Shown here: positions 51,801-61,684 of the stretch, piece by piece
Layout: every line of letters starts with the position of its first letter
Position numbering within the stretch: position 1 is the first letter of the stretch
NCBI GenBank assembly: GCA_002633005.1
Contig: NMRA01000448.1
Span: forward strand, 308,286 to 372,285
Origin: Phoronis australis
Lineage: Eukaryota; Phoronida; Phoronidae
DNA: 64,000 nt
Direction of reading: 5' to 3'
Position numbers and translations under genes: made by a program
The notes under the pieces: model-generated
What the model was told of the DNA's origin: nothing
The model's database searches: none
The model's input: the letters and a program-made list of their open reading frames with translations, nothing else

Positions 51801-54800
51801 CTTATCGATGGGTGTATGTGTTTAGCCAAATGTGTACAAAATTAGATTTTAACTCGGTAAAGGTCTATATTTTCTGAAAGTTGAAAGATTTAAAAGGATT
51901 TATTGTTGAGATTTTATCAATCTGACATTAACTGGGTCACATGACCATGTATTTTGTATTAAAATTTTGAAAAAAAGAAAGCTATATTGATAGCAAAACA
52001 ACGATATCTAAAGAGGATAAAATCTTATTCGATATAAATGATCAATTGAAATCTCAAAAATTCTTATGGTTTTCTAAGTTATCATTTTGCTTGTGTGTTT
52101 TTTCATGAAAATCTCTAATGTTATTTTTCTTAGCCCCTTGTGCAAAAGTAGATCACTGTAAAAACAACACATTAAAGGATTTTGAAGAACATTGCACAAG
52201 GCATAATAGTACCCGTATGCTCCGTATGAGTCCAGTCATTTCTAAGATTTGGTGTTCCAAAGTTTTAGCTTAGTTTGGACATAACCCTAAGGAAGTTTAA
52301 TGAAAGTTTTTGATATTTCAGACATCAGGGTCCATATAGATGCTTATGCCGCTCAGACAGGAATAACTCAGTTCCTTCAACACAATGATAAGTGGATGTA
52401 AGTAAATTGTCCTCTATGCAATTGTTCCACCTTTTGTAGAAGTTTATGGGCAAAGCATTACTGATTTAGGAACCTGTCAAGTTTGTCTAGTGGGAGACGA
52501 TTATTCAGAACACAACAGCAGATTAAAGTTTACTATCAATCATTTATTATTCTACACACACACGCAACACACATAAACTCATAACAATGATTGCTGACAC
52601 GAAAAATTATCACACTTCACAAGTGTCTCATGGGGCCCTGCACAGTGCCAAAACTCAACAGCTTGTCTGCTTCACCGATAGTCCACTGCTTCGAGCTTGA
52701 CCATTCACCAGTCATGGTTCAGTTGCGTCATAACAAAACATAAGAGTCACCACTGGTTGAATAATCAAATCAAACGAGCTTCCATAACAAACCACAGCAT
52801 AAATGCTCTTTTGAATCACAACCAGGAGGAAACTAAACAAACTGACATAGGAAGTACCTGTAGTAGCAAACAGTAAGTTGCACTTACTTGTTCCAACACA
52901 TTTCAACTGGCACGAGTACCATGTGCCGCAAACATAAGACAAAGAGCGAAGCAAAACACAAGCGCACTAATCCCAAGCAGACTGCACCAAGCAACACGTG
53001 TGTAACAGCAATATACTTGTTTGCAAGATGCTTCATGTAATGTTGAGATACTTTCAGTTGAGTTTGTTTTTTAAACTGTATTCACTGAAGAAATTATGTC
53101 GGTTCCCAGATTGCTTTTTTATTTGAAGTGGGTTCACAGCTTTTCAAAAGACAATTTATTAAAATGCCAAGCTCAGGGATTTGTTGGTGTTTACTCGCAC
53201 AACTGCTCAGGGATATACCCACTAGGTTTCAAAACCCCGCTCGCCTGCTGGGCGAGTAAGCCAGAAAATCTACTCGCCCAGCTCAAAGTTCAGTTGCCCG
53301 GCCATTTGCGTCTGTCACCACAAACTTGCTGCCAATGTCAATAAAATCATCGTTTCGTGCGTTGATGTCACCATTTATTAGGGCTACCATATTCGTCCTA
53401 ATAAGCGCCCAGGGTGCTTAGAAAAATTCGTTTCGTAAAGGGCAGGCGCTTGTTGTAGCCTAAAGCGGTTGAAACCCGGTCTTCGAAAAGGGTGATATTG
53501 GAAGCTAGGATTCACCAAATCTATGCGCTTTGATGTATCTGTTACCTATGACAGACTTTCCACAAAACTGTGGTGCATTGCTATCAAACTTCATTGTTAA
53601 ATTATGATCTTTTTCTAAAAATTGTGCTGAAATCCCAGGGCGAAAACTTTACAATTGATGAGTCGCTGCCTCGCGATCATCGATAGGGCAACTTGAATTC
53701 TTGAGTAAAAATACAATTTCAACTCAACAAATTACGTGAAACCCTCCTTAATTTTTTCAAATAGTGTCCCTAAGACTTTTAATTTCCTGTGGAATTGGGA
53801 TTAAATGCAGATTAAGTCCAAATCTGCACTAGAAAGATCGCAGCACCTCGAAATACACAAGAAAAATCAGGATGAACACACATGTTGTTGTCACGTGACG
53901 TTTGTTTTGAAGTTAGTCTACAGGTGTGCGCCGAGTGAGCGAGGGCGTGCGTCTCATCAGAGTTCATTTTCCAGCAGGCCCACATATATGTAGGCCCTAG
54001 CGCGCGCTTCTTGGCCACGTGCTCTTTAACACTGGTCAAGTTTAAATTCGGGGTTTTTACATGTACAATGCAATCCCATTGACAAGTACGCTGCGTCTGT
54101 TCTGAAAGGCCTGACCATAGTGGGACACGTTCCTAGCGAGATCAGCAACTATTGTGTCCTTTTTGAAGCACTGCCGAAGTTTGAAGTGTACAGTCACGGC
54201 GAAATACCGACATAGCGGCCAGGCTCGTGGTCTAGAAATTCTGCACACAATGATTTTCAGGACTATCGAATATTATTGTTAAATTGAAGACATTACTGTA
54301 GAATTTTAGTACTGTAGATAAGGCATTTTTAGCACACGTTCATGGACTGGGCAAAGTCAGAAAACGCGTGGCGGGCGCTTATAGGGGCATGGGCGCTTAT
54401 TAGGGCGAATATGGAATGTGTTTTCAATGTTATTACTTATAAAATAATTTTGGCTAAAATGACATTGTACATTACTATAAGAAATCATTTCCAAGAAATA
54501 TGGTATTTCGCTCATGGACTAGTCTTCCGCCTTTCCCCCCTTTGTCTTCGTTTCGGACTAGTTCACAAATTCCTTTGTGCTTGACCACACACTGTGATCT
54601 TTCGTCTGGACGAATCGCGTAACGGGTGACATCTGCTGAATCGGTTGGAGCGCACTGCACCGATACGCTGCCGGACCATCGACACGCTGATGAAACTGAA
54701 CATTAAATTTATGATAAAAACAGCGCAAGGGGGAGAAAATTTATTCATGTTCATCTGGGAAACGATAGAGTGCTTTTGCGCTCTGAAAATTCGCTCGCCA

Positions 54801-55478
54801 CCTGGGCGACCGGCAAGTCAACTTCTACTCGCCCAGCACCATTTTTACTCGCATGAAATGACCATCGGGGTTAAGCCAAGTCATTGAGCTCGGTCTCGAG
54901 CAATAACCAACAGTTTGTACTTCAGAAATGCCCAAGCCCGCGTCTAATCACTGTACTAGAATCTTTACTCAAAAATTTACTTCCTGAATGGTACGCTTTG
55001 AATGAACTTACAAGTTTGTAATTGCATTACATGGCGTGAATGTGAGTTTGGAGATTATCAGACTCTGGGTCCAGAAGTCACTCCTAGTGTGATTAAGAAA
55101 CATTTGGATTACTGTTCAGTTATTTTTTGACAAAAGTTAAGTTTACAGTTATTAAGTAGCTTTATATTAACCATTTTTTAAATTATTTTAATTCTTCTCA
55201 GGTACGACAAAAGTGAGACACTGTTACCTACCTCCAGACGTATGGTGAACTCAATGCAATATGCCATAGCAAGGGTGGGTGATAACCAGCAGGCAGAAGA
55301 GGCGAGATGGGGCAATACACATGTGATCGTGGGAGAAATATCATCCTTCCATGGCATTACTTTTGATATTAAGAAGGCTCCGCCATTTGAGATTCACAAG
55401 AAGACAAAAATCATAATATTTCAAAATAAGAAATATTTGCAAACAAAATTGGGATCTGAATATAGTTTTAATATGTAA
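42662..55478 (+). CDS. ALG12: Dolichyl-P-Man:Man7GlcNAc2-PP-dolichol alpha-1,6-mannosyltransferase, 9 exons
   Basis: Whole-locus entry. Nine exons join in frame into 503 codons plus a TAA stop; human ALG12 is 488 residues. The enzyme belongs to glycosyltransferase family 22 (GT-C fold). It sits in the ER membrane and adds the eighth mannose, in alpha-1,6 linkage, to the lipid-linked N-glycan precursor, using dolichyl-phosphate mannose on the lumenal side. The protein is polytopic and hydrophobic. Family landmarks are visible: [10 protein letters not shown] (residues 21-30, the acidic first-loop motif), [43 protein letters not shown] (306-311), [13 protein letters not shown] and PPFEIH. Only the 5' non-coding exon(s) are unresolved. 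A strong donor-like CAG|GTGAGT at 41157 could end a leader exon. No break or missing key motif was seen. Confidence 0.96.
43266..43307 (-). ncRNA. Hammerhead-like motif in ALG12 intron 1
   Basis: Minus strand: CACCTGACGA, T, stem II GGCCGG with CCGACC (one mismatch), GAAAC, GTC, GTG. CAC and GTG pair as stem I. The same extra T as in the motif at 29361. Sequences with CTGA-GA...GAAACGTC are known at the ends of Penelope-like retroelements; whether this one can cleave is unknown. Confidence 0.35.
43440..43665 (-). repeat. CTCF-like repeat family, head fragment
   Basis: Inverse copy: read on the minus strand it starts GTAACAAGAGCAACGTGGAG, and reaches the decayed core GCCTCTAGGGGTCACC (43582-43597) and the CATTAGACAGCACAGAATAC landmark. 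Lies in ALG12 intron 1. Confidence 0.6.
43811..43964 (+). CDS. ALG12: ALG12 exon 2 (residues 46-97)
   Basis: Begins [20 protein letters not shown]; human has [20 protein letters not shown]. Acceptor ATTGCAG, donor CTTG|GTAAGC, ends phase 1. Confidence 0.96.
44710..44883 (+). CDS. ALG12: ALG12 exon 3 (residues 97-155)
   Basis: Contains [20 protein letters not shown] and then [20 protein letters not shown]; human has VRGVLGLGVIFGLW and [20 protein letters not shown]. Acceptor TTTCTAG, donor TTA|GTGAGT, ends phase 1. Confidence 0.96.
45234..45428 (+). CDS. ALG12: ALG12 exon 4 (residues 155-220)
   Basis: Two to three membrane helices with the conserved [12 protein letters not shown] (human IVFRVELCLFLG). 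Acceptor GATTTCAG, donor TTAG|GTGAGT, ends phase 1. Confidence 0.95.
46179..46282 (+). CDS. ALG12: ALG12 exon 5 (residues 220-254)
   Basis: Encodes [20 protein letters not shown] and then [10 protein letters not shown], nearly identical to human [20 protein letters not shown]. Acceptor TGTTTTAG, donor GGC|GTATCC, phase 0. The donor is weak but fixed by the homology on both sides. Confidence 0.95.
46456..46712. repeat. GTGTAAAACGTGGC minisatellite between inverted ends
   Basis: Diverged copies of GTGTAAAACGTGGC fill 46500-46675. The block is bounded by GACACGCTCCGAGAACATGG with AGTATTG on the left and its near inverse, CAATACTCCACGTTCGACAC, on the right. The arms suggest a small element whose middle has expanded. 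In ALG12 intron 5. Confidence 0.65.
47150..48220 (-). pseudogene. Degenerate LINE reverse transcriptase C-terminal fragment
   Basis: In broken minus-strand frames: [11 protein letters not shown] (near 48125-48165), [20 protein letters not shown] and [17 protein letters not shown] (near 47965-48075), and far downstream [19 protein letters not shown] (near 47262-47320). These are the familiar thumb and C-terminal blocks of non-LTR retrotransposon polymerases. Several frameshifts and stops separate them; the catalytic FADD-type palm is absent. In ALG12 intron 5. Confidence 0.75.
49626..49852 (+). CDS. ALG12: ALG12 exon 6 (residues 255-330)
   Basis: Begins [16 protein letters not shown] and holds [20 protein letters not shown], the most conserved GT22 signature (human [20 protein letters not shown]). 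Acceptor TCTCAG, donor CT|GTAAGT, ends phase 2. Confidence 0.97.
50885..51054 (+). CDS. ALG12: ALG12 exon 7 (residues 330-387)
   Basis: Encodes a hydrophobic helix, then [20 protein letters not shown] and EPPEV; human has [20 protein letters not shown]. Acceptor TGTTATAG, donor TTG|GTGAGT, ends phase 1. Confidence 0.95.
52322..52397 (+). CDS. ALG12: ALG12 exon 8 (residues 387-412)
   Basis: Encodes [20 protein letters not shown] and HNDKW; human has [21 protein letters not shown]. Acceptor ATTTCAG, donor GAT|GTAAGT, ends phase 2. Confidence 0.95.
53208..53625 (+). repeat. Dispersed repeat with CTCGCC...GGGCGAG palindrome, copy 2
   Basis: Aligns with 37075-37450 over its length (AGGGATATACCCACTAGGTT, CTGCTGGGCGAGTAAGCCAG, CTATGACAGACTTTCCACAA). 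In the last ALG12 intron. Confidence 0.7.
54340..54860. repeat. Partial copies of the dispersed palindromic repeat
   Basis: GGGCGCTTATTAGGGCGAAT (54388-54407) and CTCGCCACCTGGGCGACC with CTACTCGCCCAGCACC (54794-54833) match parts of the copies at 37075 and 53208 in a changed order. Confidence 0.5.
55202..55478 (+). CDS. ALG12: ALG12 exon 9 with stop (residues 412-503)
   Basis: Begins [20 protein letters not shown] and contains [20 protein letters not shown], parallel to human YDKRED and NLTQLPPFNVHL. The stop TAA is at 55476-55478. The C-terminus is about 15 residues longer than in human. Acceptor TTCTCAG. Confidence 0.95.
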
Positions 55479-55486
55479 TCTGATAA

Positions 55487-55492
55487 AATAAA
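55487..55492 (+). terminator. ALG12 polyadenylation signal AATAAA
   Basis: AATAAA begins nine bases after the ALG12 stop codon, giving an unusually short 3' UTR if used. No second AATAAA was noticed in the next 100 bases. Confidence 0.55.
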
Positions 55493-55659
55493 TATTTGAA
55501 ATTACTATTGTTCAATAGACTATTGACAACAGCTCTGGCCATGAGTTCTGCCATACAGTGAGCCATTATCGCATTACATCCAGGTTCTCATTCATTCCCT
55601 TGCATACATACACTAGTAAGACGGAGCTCAGAGAAGTACGAGACATCTTTGTGCAATGC

Positions 55660-55750
55660 TCGATTGTCAGCCAGTGAAGCCAGGATTCGAAGCCGGGTCT
55701 CCCAAACGGGAGTCTGGAAATCAAACCTGTAAGCCACGCTGTCTCCTCCA
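55660..55750 (-). mobile_element. Possible SINE with B-box-like motif
   Basis: Minus strand: GGTGGAGGAGACAGCGTGGC and then GGCTTCGAATCC, a B-box-like motif about 60 bases on. No convincing cloverleaf. Confidence 0.3.
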
Positions 55751-55899
55751 CCGGGACTCCCCCCTAATGTCAGTATAGGTTTTCCTATGACCCTGTCAGC
55801 ACTAACAATGATTAAGTTATAATCAAAATAAAAATGTTGTTTTACAATATCCAGTAGGCCTAATGTATATGCGGAATCATGGGGTGCCTATTATGTGAA

Positions 55900-56140
55900 G
55901 CGCTATCTGCGCCCCCTTCTGGTAATTTGCATTCATTTTGCATCTGTTTTTGATGTGAGACACTTTTTGTGAAATTTCATAGATGTGCTCCTATTGAGAT
56001 GAGCACGGCAGACATTGAATTTCGGAGTGTCACTATTATTGTGGCACCCCCAAGTGGCATTTTGGTTGTGTCTCAATGTCTATCAAATTCCTTTATAGAT
56101 CTTCATAAAATTTGGTGTTGACTTTGGGACGATTCCAACT
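55900..56140 (-). repeat. CTCF-like repeat fragment with two good cores
   Basis: Minus strand: ACCAGAAGGGGGCGCAGA (55906-55923) and GCCACTTGGGGGTGCCAC (56041-56058), about 135 bases apart, matching the monomer spacing of the large arrays. Landmarks GAAATTTCACAAA and AATTTGATAGACATTG are similar to the family. Confidence 0.5.
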
Positions 56141-56448
56141 ACTGTGATGTAGCTTAATGTTGTCTAGGACCTTAAATAAAGGACCTCAACTCTTAAGTAA
56201 AAATTGAAAAAACTATAACAAGGCAAGAGCTGAAGTTTCCTTACATGCCAAATTGGGTGAACAGTCGTCCAGTTCGAGCATTGGTAGTATACACAACAGA
56301 ACCTAGATGCCACTGAGGTTGTCTAGGACCTTAATAAACAACACCAACAGTAAGTCAAATATAGAAAAACTAACACTATGTTTTGTCAACCATTAACAGT
56401 TTCCATTTTCTGAAAGGAGAAATGCTGAGGATTATATGCTTCATATAG

Positions 56449-56607
56449 TTGAGTCGAAAAATGGCCCCCCGTGCACCCCCCGGACTTCAACTTTTAAGTT
56501 GCATTTTTGCAAAGAAAAATATGTGTGAAAACCAGAAAAGATGTTTAACAAGCCGAAAAAGTGTTAAAGTTCCGGGGGGTGCAGGGGGGGCCATTTTTCG
56601 ACTAGAC
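56449..56607. mobile_element. ~160-bp MITE with ~36-base inverted ends
   Basis: Left end GTCGAAAAATGGCCCCCCGT and GCACCCCCCGGACTT; right end AAGTTCCGGGGGGTGCAGGG and GGGGCCATTTTTCGAC. GC-rich arms around an AT-rich centre; non-coding. Confidence 0.8.
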
Positions 56608-56649
56608 TAATACTACTGTGTCTGTATTATTGTCATGTTATTATTATTA

Positions 56650-56813
56650 TTATGTGACCACGTTTGTAAGTCAATTTTTCATGTGCAAGAAAGGTACATT
56701 ATTTTATAGCAAAATACCCCTCCCCCAGCCCATTTTACGACTGGGGGAGGGGGTTATTTTGCCATGAATGTACCTTCCTTGCACAAGAAAATTTGACATA
56801 ACGTGGTCACGCA
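56650..56813. mobile_element. Hairpin MITE with ~75-base arms
   Basis: Outer part GTGACCACGTT with AACGTGGTCAC, middle part GCAAGAAAGGTACATT with AATGTACCTTCCTTGC, inner part CCCCTCCCCCAG with CTGGGGGAGGGG. The right half recurs at 20575-20740 in a GRIPAP1 intron, together with the flank GCATATTTTTAGAATCCTCG. Confidence 0.8.
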
Positions 56814-58326
56814 ACAATAATAAAGACAGTAGTAAGAAGCATATTTTTAGAATCCTCGTTCCTTCTACATTTGGAAAATATACAGACGTTACCAGTACTC
56901 ACACCCGACCCCCTTTACGACGACGTGAACCAGTTCGTTTTAAGGACTATGTTAGATATTGACTTTGTTGTAAGATTTTCTCGTTTCATGGATGGTATGA
57001 AAACTGACATTATGAGTTTTCTCCTTTTAGCAAAGGGGATGTTTATAGCTGGTATAGTTTACATATACAACGCCAGGTGTCCTTGCAGTCAGTTCTTTAT
57101 ATGCTCAGTGTCGATGTAAGAGTGTTCAGTTTTGTGTTCGTAATTAAGCTACAGTACTCGTCCGGGTTACTGCCCAGGGCGCTTAAATTGGGAATCTGAA
57201 AAAAAGGGGGGTGGGCCATAAGTCGAGCATGGGCGGTTAAAATCGAAATTTTTGAAGTCGGGAGTGGGTGATTTTACCCTCACAGAGCTACACTGACGTG
57301 GGACTTCAAGCATGTCAGTTAAAATATACGTCAGCGGATTGAAGTAACGGACTTTGACGGGCTGAAGTGGAATAGCGCACACGATACAGTGGTGCCGTGA
57401 TCCCCAGTGTGATTGGGTTTTTACGTACCTCGCTCGCTGCTCGTCATGTCTTGGAATTGAGGTATTCTTACAGATAGACGTGCCTTCAGTAGGCAAGTTT
57501 CTTGAGAGAAAAGCAAGATCACACAAGACTTTGCTAGATCGTCATGTATAGCTACGGGAGGCAGGTGATTTTGTAAAGATATGCTGCTGCCAGTTACCTT
57601 GGCAACCAAACACATGCTAATGATTGACAGCCGGTCTTTCTTCTAAATACTTTGAACCTAGTTTGAACAATGTAACAGTTTATGTTCATTTTATATACGT
57701 TATATATATTTTCTTTCTGTGTTGAAGAGCCAACACTGACCTGCCAGAATTTGTTCAAAGCACGTGCTCAACAATCGGATGATACTATTAGGCAATAGGG
57801 GTGGTCAGTCAGCTGCGAAAATAATGAAGCAAAAACACATCATGTAAAAAGTCAACAGGCAAATCAAGAATTCAAAAAAAATCAGTTTTTGACCACGTAG
57901 ATGTGGATAGAATGTTCGACTTGCGCTTAATTACAAGTTGATTTCTTGCGTTGTTGCTTTTGGTTGGGCGCTTCCATTTTGGTGTCAGCAGTAAGTCATT
58001 ATAAACATTTAACGACGACATGGAACAATGGCTCGTATCAGCTTGTATTCAAAACAACACGTCCAAAATAATGTCGGTGGAGTTTCCAAAATCGTTTTTC
58101 ATGTACCAGCTGAGTGTGGTCGTGTTTTTTTATTTCATTGCTCAGGGTGGTGATGTTTCATGTACTGTTACGGAGAATCCACTATAATTTCAGCATTATC
58201 AAAATGCATCTCTGAAACAACATAGACTGTGTAATCTAAAACATATTATTATTGTTTATTATTGTTTATTATTGTCAACAAATACACATACCGGAATTAC
58301 TGTGCTTACAAAATACAAAAGAACCA

Positions 58327-58417
58327 CTATTCCTTTAACTGAGATTCAAACATCTCCTTGAGTATACCTAAAGATTCCGCATATCGCGATTCATTCAAGT
58401 GGGCCTGTTTTCTCCAT
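58327..58417 (-). CDS. Unrecognised gene, last coding exon with stop
   Basis: Encodes WRKQAHLNESRYAESLGILK and EMFESQLKE, then TAG at 58329-58327. Acceptor TTGTTTTCAG. The helix is charged and amphipathic and could mediate protein-protein contact; that is inference only. Confidence 0.62.
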
Positions 58418-61400
58418 CTGAAAACAAAAGCACAGAAGCATTAACAGGCTGACAAAGACTGCATTTTCCACGTAACTAAACACTCACTGATTATTACAAC
58501 TAAGTTTTTATGTTTAACTTGAGACCTCTATTTCAGCTTAATTCGGTACATTCGCGGTGCAGATTTGCCTATGGAAGTGGGCCCCAAATGCTCAAACTTT
58601 GGATTCTGCCGGGTCTCGATCTTATCCGCAAGGAATCCCAACCAAACCAACTAGCTTTTTGAGTCTATTTTATTCGAACTTTAACGTTTTTCAGCATATT
58701 ATTCTTGCTTCTATGCTGTTTGGGTTATTTGTCAAAATAGAGATGACAACGGAAGCTAACGATGAGTTTGTGGATTTGTATTTTATATTTAGCGTATACT
58801 AAACTCGGTATATTTGTCTACTTCTCTCTAGTTTCACTCTCTCTATTAGTTGTCATCATGGTTCTCTCGTATGCGATACGAACAAGTGAAAAAGTACACA
58901 ACGCTGCAAATATTTTTATCGGCTACGAACAGTCGATTTTAGATGCTAGTTAGATCGGTGCTGGTCGCTCCACCGATTCGCGTTACACATGATAGGAGCA
59001 TATCTGCAGGTATATCCCTGTACCATGCAATACTTACTTTTCCCTTATCACTTTCCACCTGTCCATGTGATCTAGTAACAATTGAGTTGGGTTCGCTGCT
59101 GTATCAAGCTCCTAGAAAAGGTATACAACAGAAAAATTCAGGTAATAAGAGGCTTCACAAAAAATAAGGAGGTCATAACCACACAGAAACATGTCACAGA
59201 GTGGCTAAACTGCCACATGCCGCCTAAAAATATATTCACTTAAGGCTACAATATTACCTAGTAGTGAACTTTGTGTAGAGATAAGCCAGATGAATATTTA
59301 CAACATTCTATTTCCAACATACTGGAAAATGACCCTTCGATTACATCATTCAATTACAACTCGCAACATTTTCAAATGAGAAAATTTTACTTTATACGGA
59401 GCATGCTGTGATGTAGCATCAATATTCCTTGCTATGACCTTTGAATGAGGTCAGCGCCACCTGTAGCCTGGAGATGTCCATCTTACACCCAGAACAAAAT
59501 GTAAGGCTTCCTTCTTGAGATACTGTGTCTATAACATGTTGAGTATAACTCTTTAAATTTCTAGATCTTATATGAGCTTTAAAAGGAAGTTAAGGAAATT
59601 AGGTCGCAGATTTGGACTTTCTATCCAGACTCCACAGGAACTCAAAAATCTTAGGGATGCTATTTCGAAAACTTAAGGAGGACTTCAAGTAATTAGTAGA
59701 GTCGAAACTATATTTTTACTCATGAATTCAAGTTGATCTATTGGCGATCGTGAGGCAGTGACGCATCAGTCGGCAGGTTTTCGCACTGGGATTTTCTGAA
59801 AAATGCTCTAAATTTAACGACAAATTTTGATAGCAATGCACTGCAGTTTTGTAGACACTCTATCATAGGTTACAGAAGCATCACAGAGCGTAAATTTTAT
59901 GAATTCTAGCTTACGATTTCACCTATTTCGGAGACCGGGTTTCAACCACTTTGGGCAATAATAAGCGTCCCCCTTCCTGAAGTGAATTTTTATAAGCGCC
60001 ATAGGCGCTTATTAGCGTGAATACGGTAGGCGCAAAAAACATAACTGCCACTAAGAGGCGCCACAGCAGATAAAGTTGTAGGAAAATCGTCATCAGACCT
60101 CCTCTTCACATTAGGAACATACACGCCAATTTCCACAATCATCCTTAGAGTGGTTTGGTTGACAGAGGGGTAGATAACAAAAAAGTTAACTCAAAAACAG
60201 TAAAAATGGCCAAAAGATTGTGCAGAATGCCTTGAATTCAAATGAAAACCGCATGATAGCGTCACTTCACTGATAGATGCCTATCTGCCAAATTTTTTGA
60301 AAATCCATTGACGATCTTTGAAGATACAAGGTAAACGTAAAAAAAGTAAAACTGCCACTAGGGGTCACACCGGTAACCCGATCCATACGAAAGTCGTCAT
60401 CCTCTGTTGACAAGTTCATATAAATACAGCAGCAAAATTCAATGAAGATCCTATAGAATGTTTAAGAGATACAGCCACAGGCGTAAAAACAAATAAAACT
60501 GCCACTAGGAGGTGCCACAGAAGTCGAACTCATCGAAAAATCATTGTCAGCTGCCCTCTTCACAACAAGAATATACATGCCAATTTTCAAAATCATCCCT
60601 AGAGTGGTTTGGTTGATAGAAGGGCGGATGCCAAAAACAGATTCGAAAACATTAAAAATGGCCACTAGGTGGTGCAAAGTACCTCGAATCCATACAAAAA
60701 CGCGAGGATGACATCATCTCACTTATAGGTGCCTAACTGCCAAATTTTAAGAAAATCCGTTGAGGACCTCCCAAGATACACAGCTAAGCGTAAAAAACCT
60801 AAAATTGCCACTAGGGGGCACACCAGTAGTCAGAGAGGTCGTCATCTCCATAGAAACACATCTCCTAAATCTCATCAAGATCCTATGAGGGGTTCAGGAG
60901 ATACAGCCATGGGCGAAAAAACAAACAAAACTACCACTACGAGACTCCACAGTAGTCAAAATCGTCGGAAAATCATCGTCAGCTGGCCTCTTCACAGTAA
61001 AAACACATGAGGCAATTTTCAAAATCATCCCTAGAGCTGTTTGGTTGATAGAAGAGCGAACTCAAAAACAGTAAAAATGGCCACTACGTGGCGCAAAGTA
61101 CCTCGAATTCGTACGAAAACAGACGGATAGCATCATCTCACTAATAGATGTCTAACTGACAAATTTTATGAAAATCCGTTGAGGACCTCCGAAGATACTG
61201 ACGTAAGCGTAAAAAAATAAATGACCACTAGGGGGCACACCGGCAATCGGAGAGGCCCGAAATTCATCTTCGTCCGTTGTCAGCTTCACAGGAACACATC
61301 TGCCAAATCTCAAAATCCTGTGAAGGGTTTAGGAGATACAGTTGTGGGTGCATAAAAACTAAAATTGCCACTCGGAGCAAACTGGTAGTCGGATTTGTTA

Positions 61401-61684
61401 GAAATTCATCGTCGTCCGTCGTCAGCTTTGAAAGGAACACACAGATACTCAGACAAGGATGACGGCAGTATGCACCCACACATAAATATAACAAGGATTT
61501 GAAGAAAAGCATCTTGAGCCAATTGTAATTGATTAATAACACTTACAGTAGTAATGTCCGTGTGACCTTCTGGGACAGGCATTGGAGAGGGAACACGAAG
61601 GTCTATAGGCTCACCGCTACCTTCATGTTTGATCATGACTGGCCGGGGGAGGCAGTACACATCTCTAGACCTGTTCTCATCCTG
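58327..61684 (-). CDS. Unrecognised gene, last three coding exons (100 residues)
   Basis: I do not recognise this protein. Three exons (61547-61684, 59038-59111, 58327-58417) have good splice signals and join in phase 0, then phase 2, into 100 residues ending in TAG. The first part is extended and Pro/Glu-rich (KHEGSGEPIDLRVPSPMPVP), the last part a charged amphipathic helix (REKWRKQAHLNESRYAESLG and on to FESQLKE). No catalytic motif is seen. The first exon opens with an acceptor, so more exons lie upstream. Candidate short open stretches at 62045-62074 and 62120-62217 could belong to it, but their donors are poor. A promoter-like CpG block at 62260-62410 is a natural start point for the gene. 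Confidence 0.62.
59038..59111 (-). CDS. Unrecognised gene, second-last coding exon
   Basis: Encodes ELDTAANPTQLLLDHMDRWK and VIREK. Acceptor TTTTCTAG, donor AAAA|GTAAGT, enters phase 0 and leaves phase 2, matching the last exon. Confidence 0.62.
59735..60025 (-). repeat. Inverted copy of the dispersed repeat of 37075 and 53208
   Basis: The minus strand reads AAGCGCCTATGGCGCTTATA, GGTTGAAACCCGGTCTCCGA and CTATGATAGAGTGTCTACAA, in the same order as the 53208 copy. It abuts the CTCF-like array that begins at 60030. Confidence 0.65.
60030..61490 (+). repeat. Best-preserved array of CTCF-like monomers
   Basis: Nine to ten monomers of about 145 bases in a repeating order of three core types: CCACTAGGAGG(C/T)GCC, CCACTAGGTGG and CCACTAGGGGGC. 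Core positions are about 60050, 60205 (decayed), 60356, 60500, 60662, 60808, 60935 (decayed), 61080, 61225 and 61370 (decayed). Like types recur every 415-455 bases. The tail (GGATGACGGCAGTATGCACC) ends near 61490. It lies in the intron of the unrecognised gene, 57 bases from its exon at 61547. Confidence 0.8.
61547..61684 (-). CDS. Unrecognised gene, third-last coding exon
   Basis: Forty-six codons beginning QDENRSRDVYCLPRPVMIKH. Acceptor TTCTCACAG after a pyrimidine tract, donor ACT|GTAAGT, phase 0 at both ends. Directly downstream (61490 and below) lies a CTCF-like repeat array inside the intron. Confidence 0.62.

Larger units (their letters stand above)
55493..58326. other. Intergenic region between ALG12 and the next gene
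   Basis: Convergent gene ends. It holds a possible SINE, an isolated pair of CTCF-like cores and two hairpin MITEs. No exon could be supported between 56820 and 58326. Confidence 0.5.
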
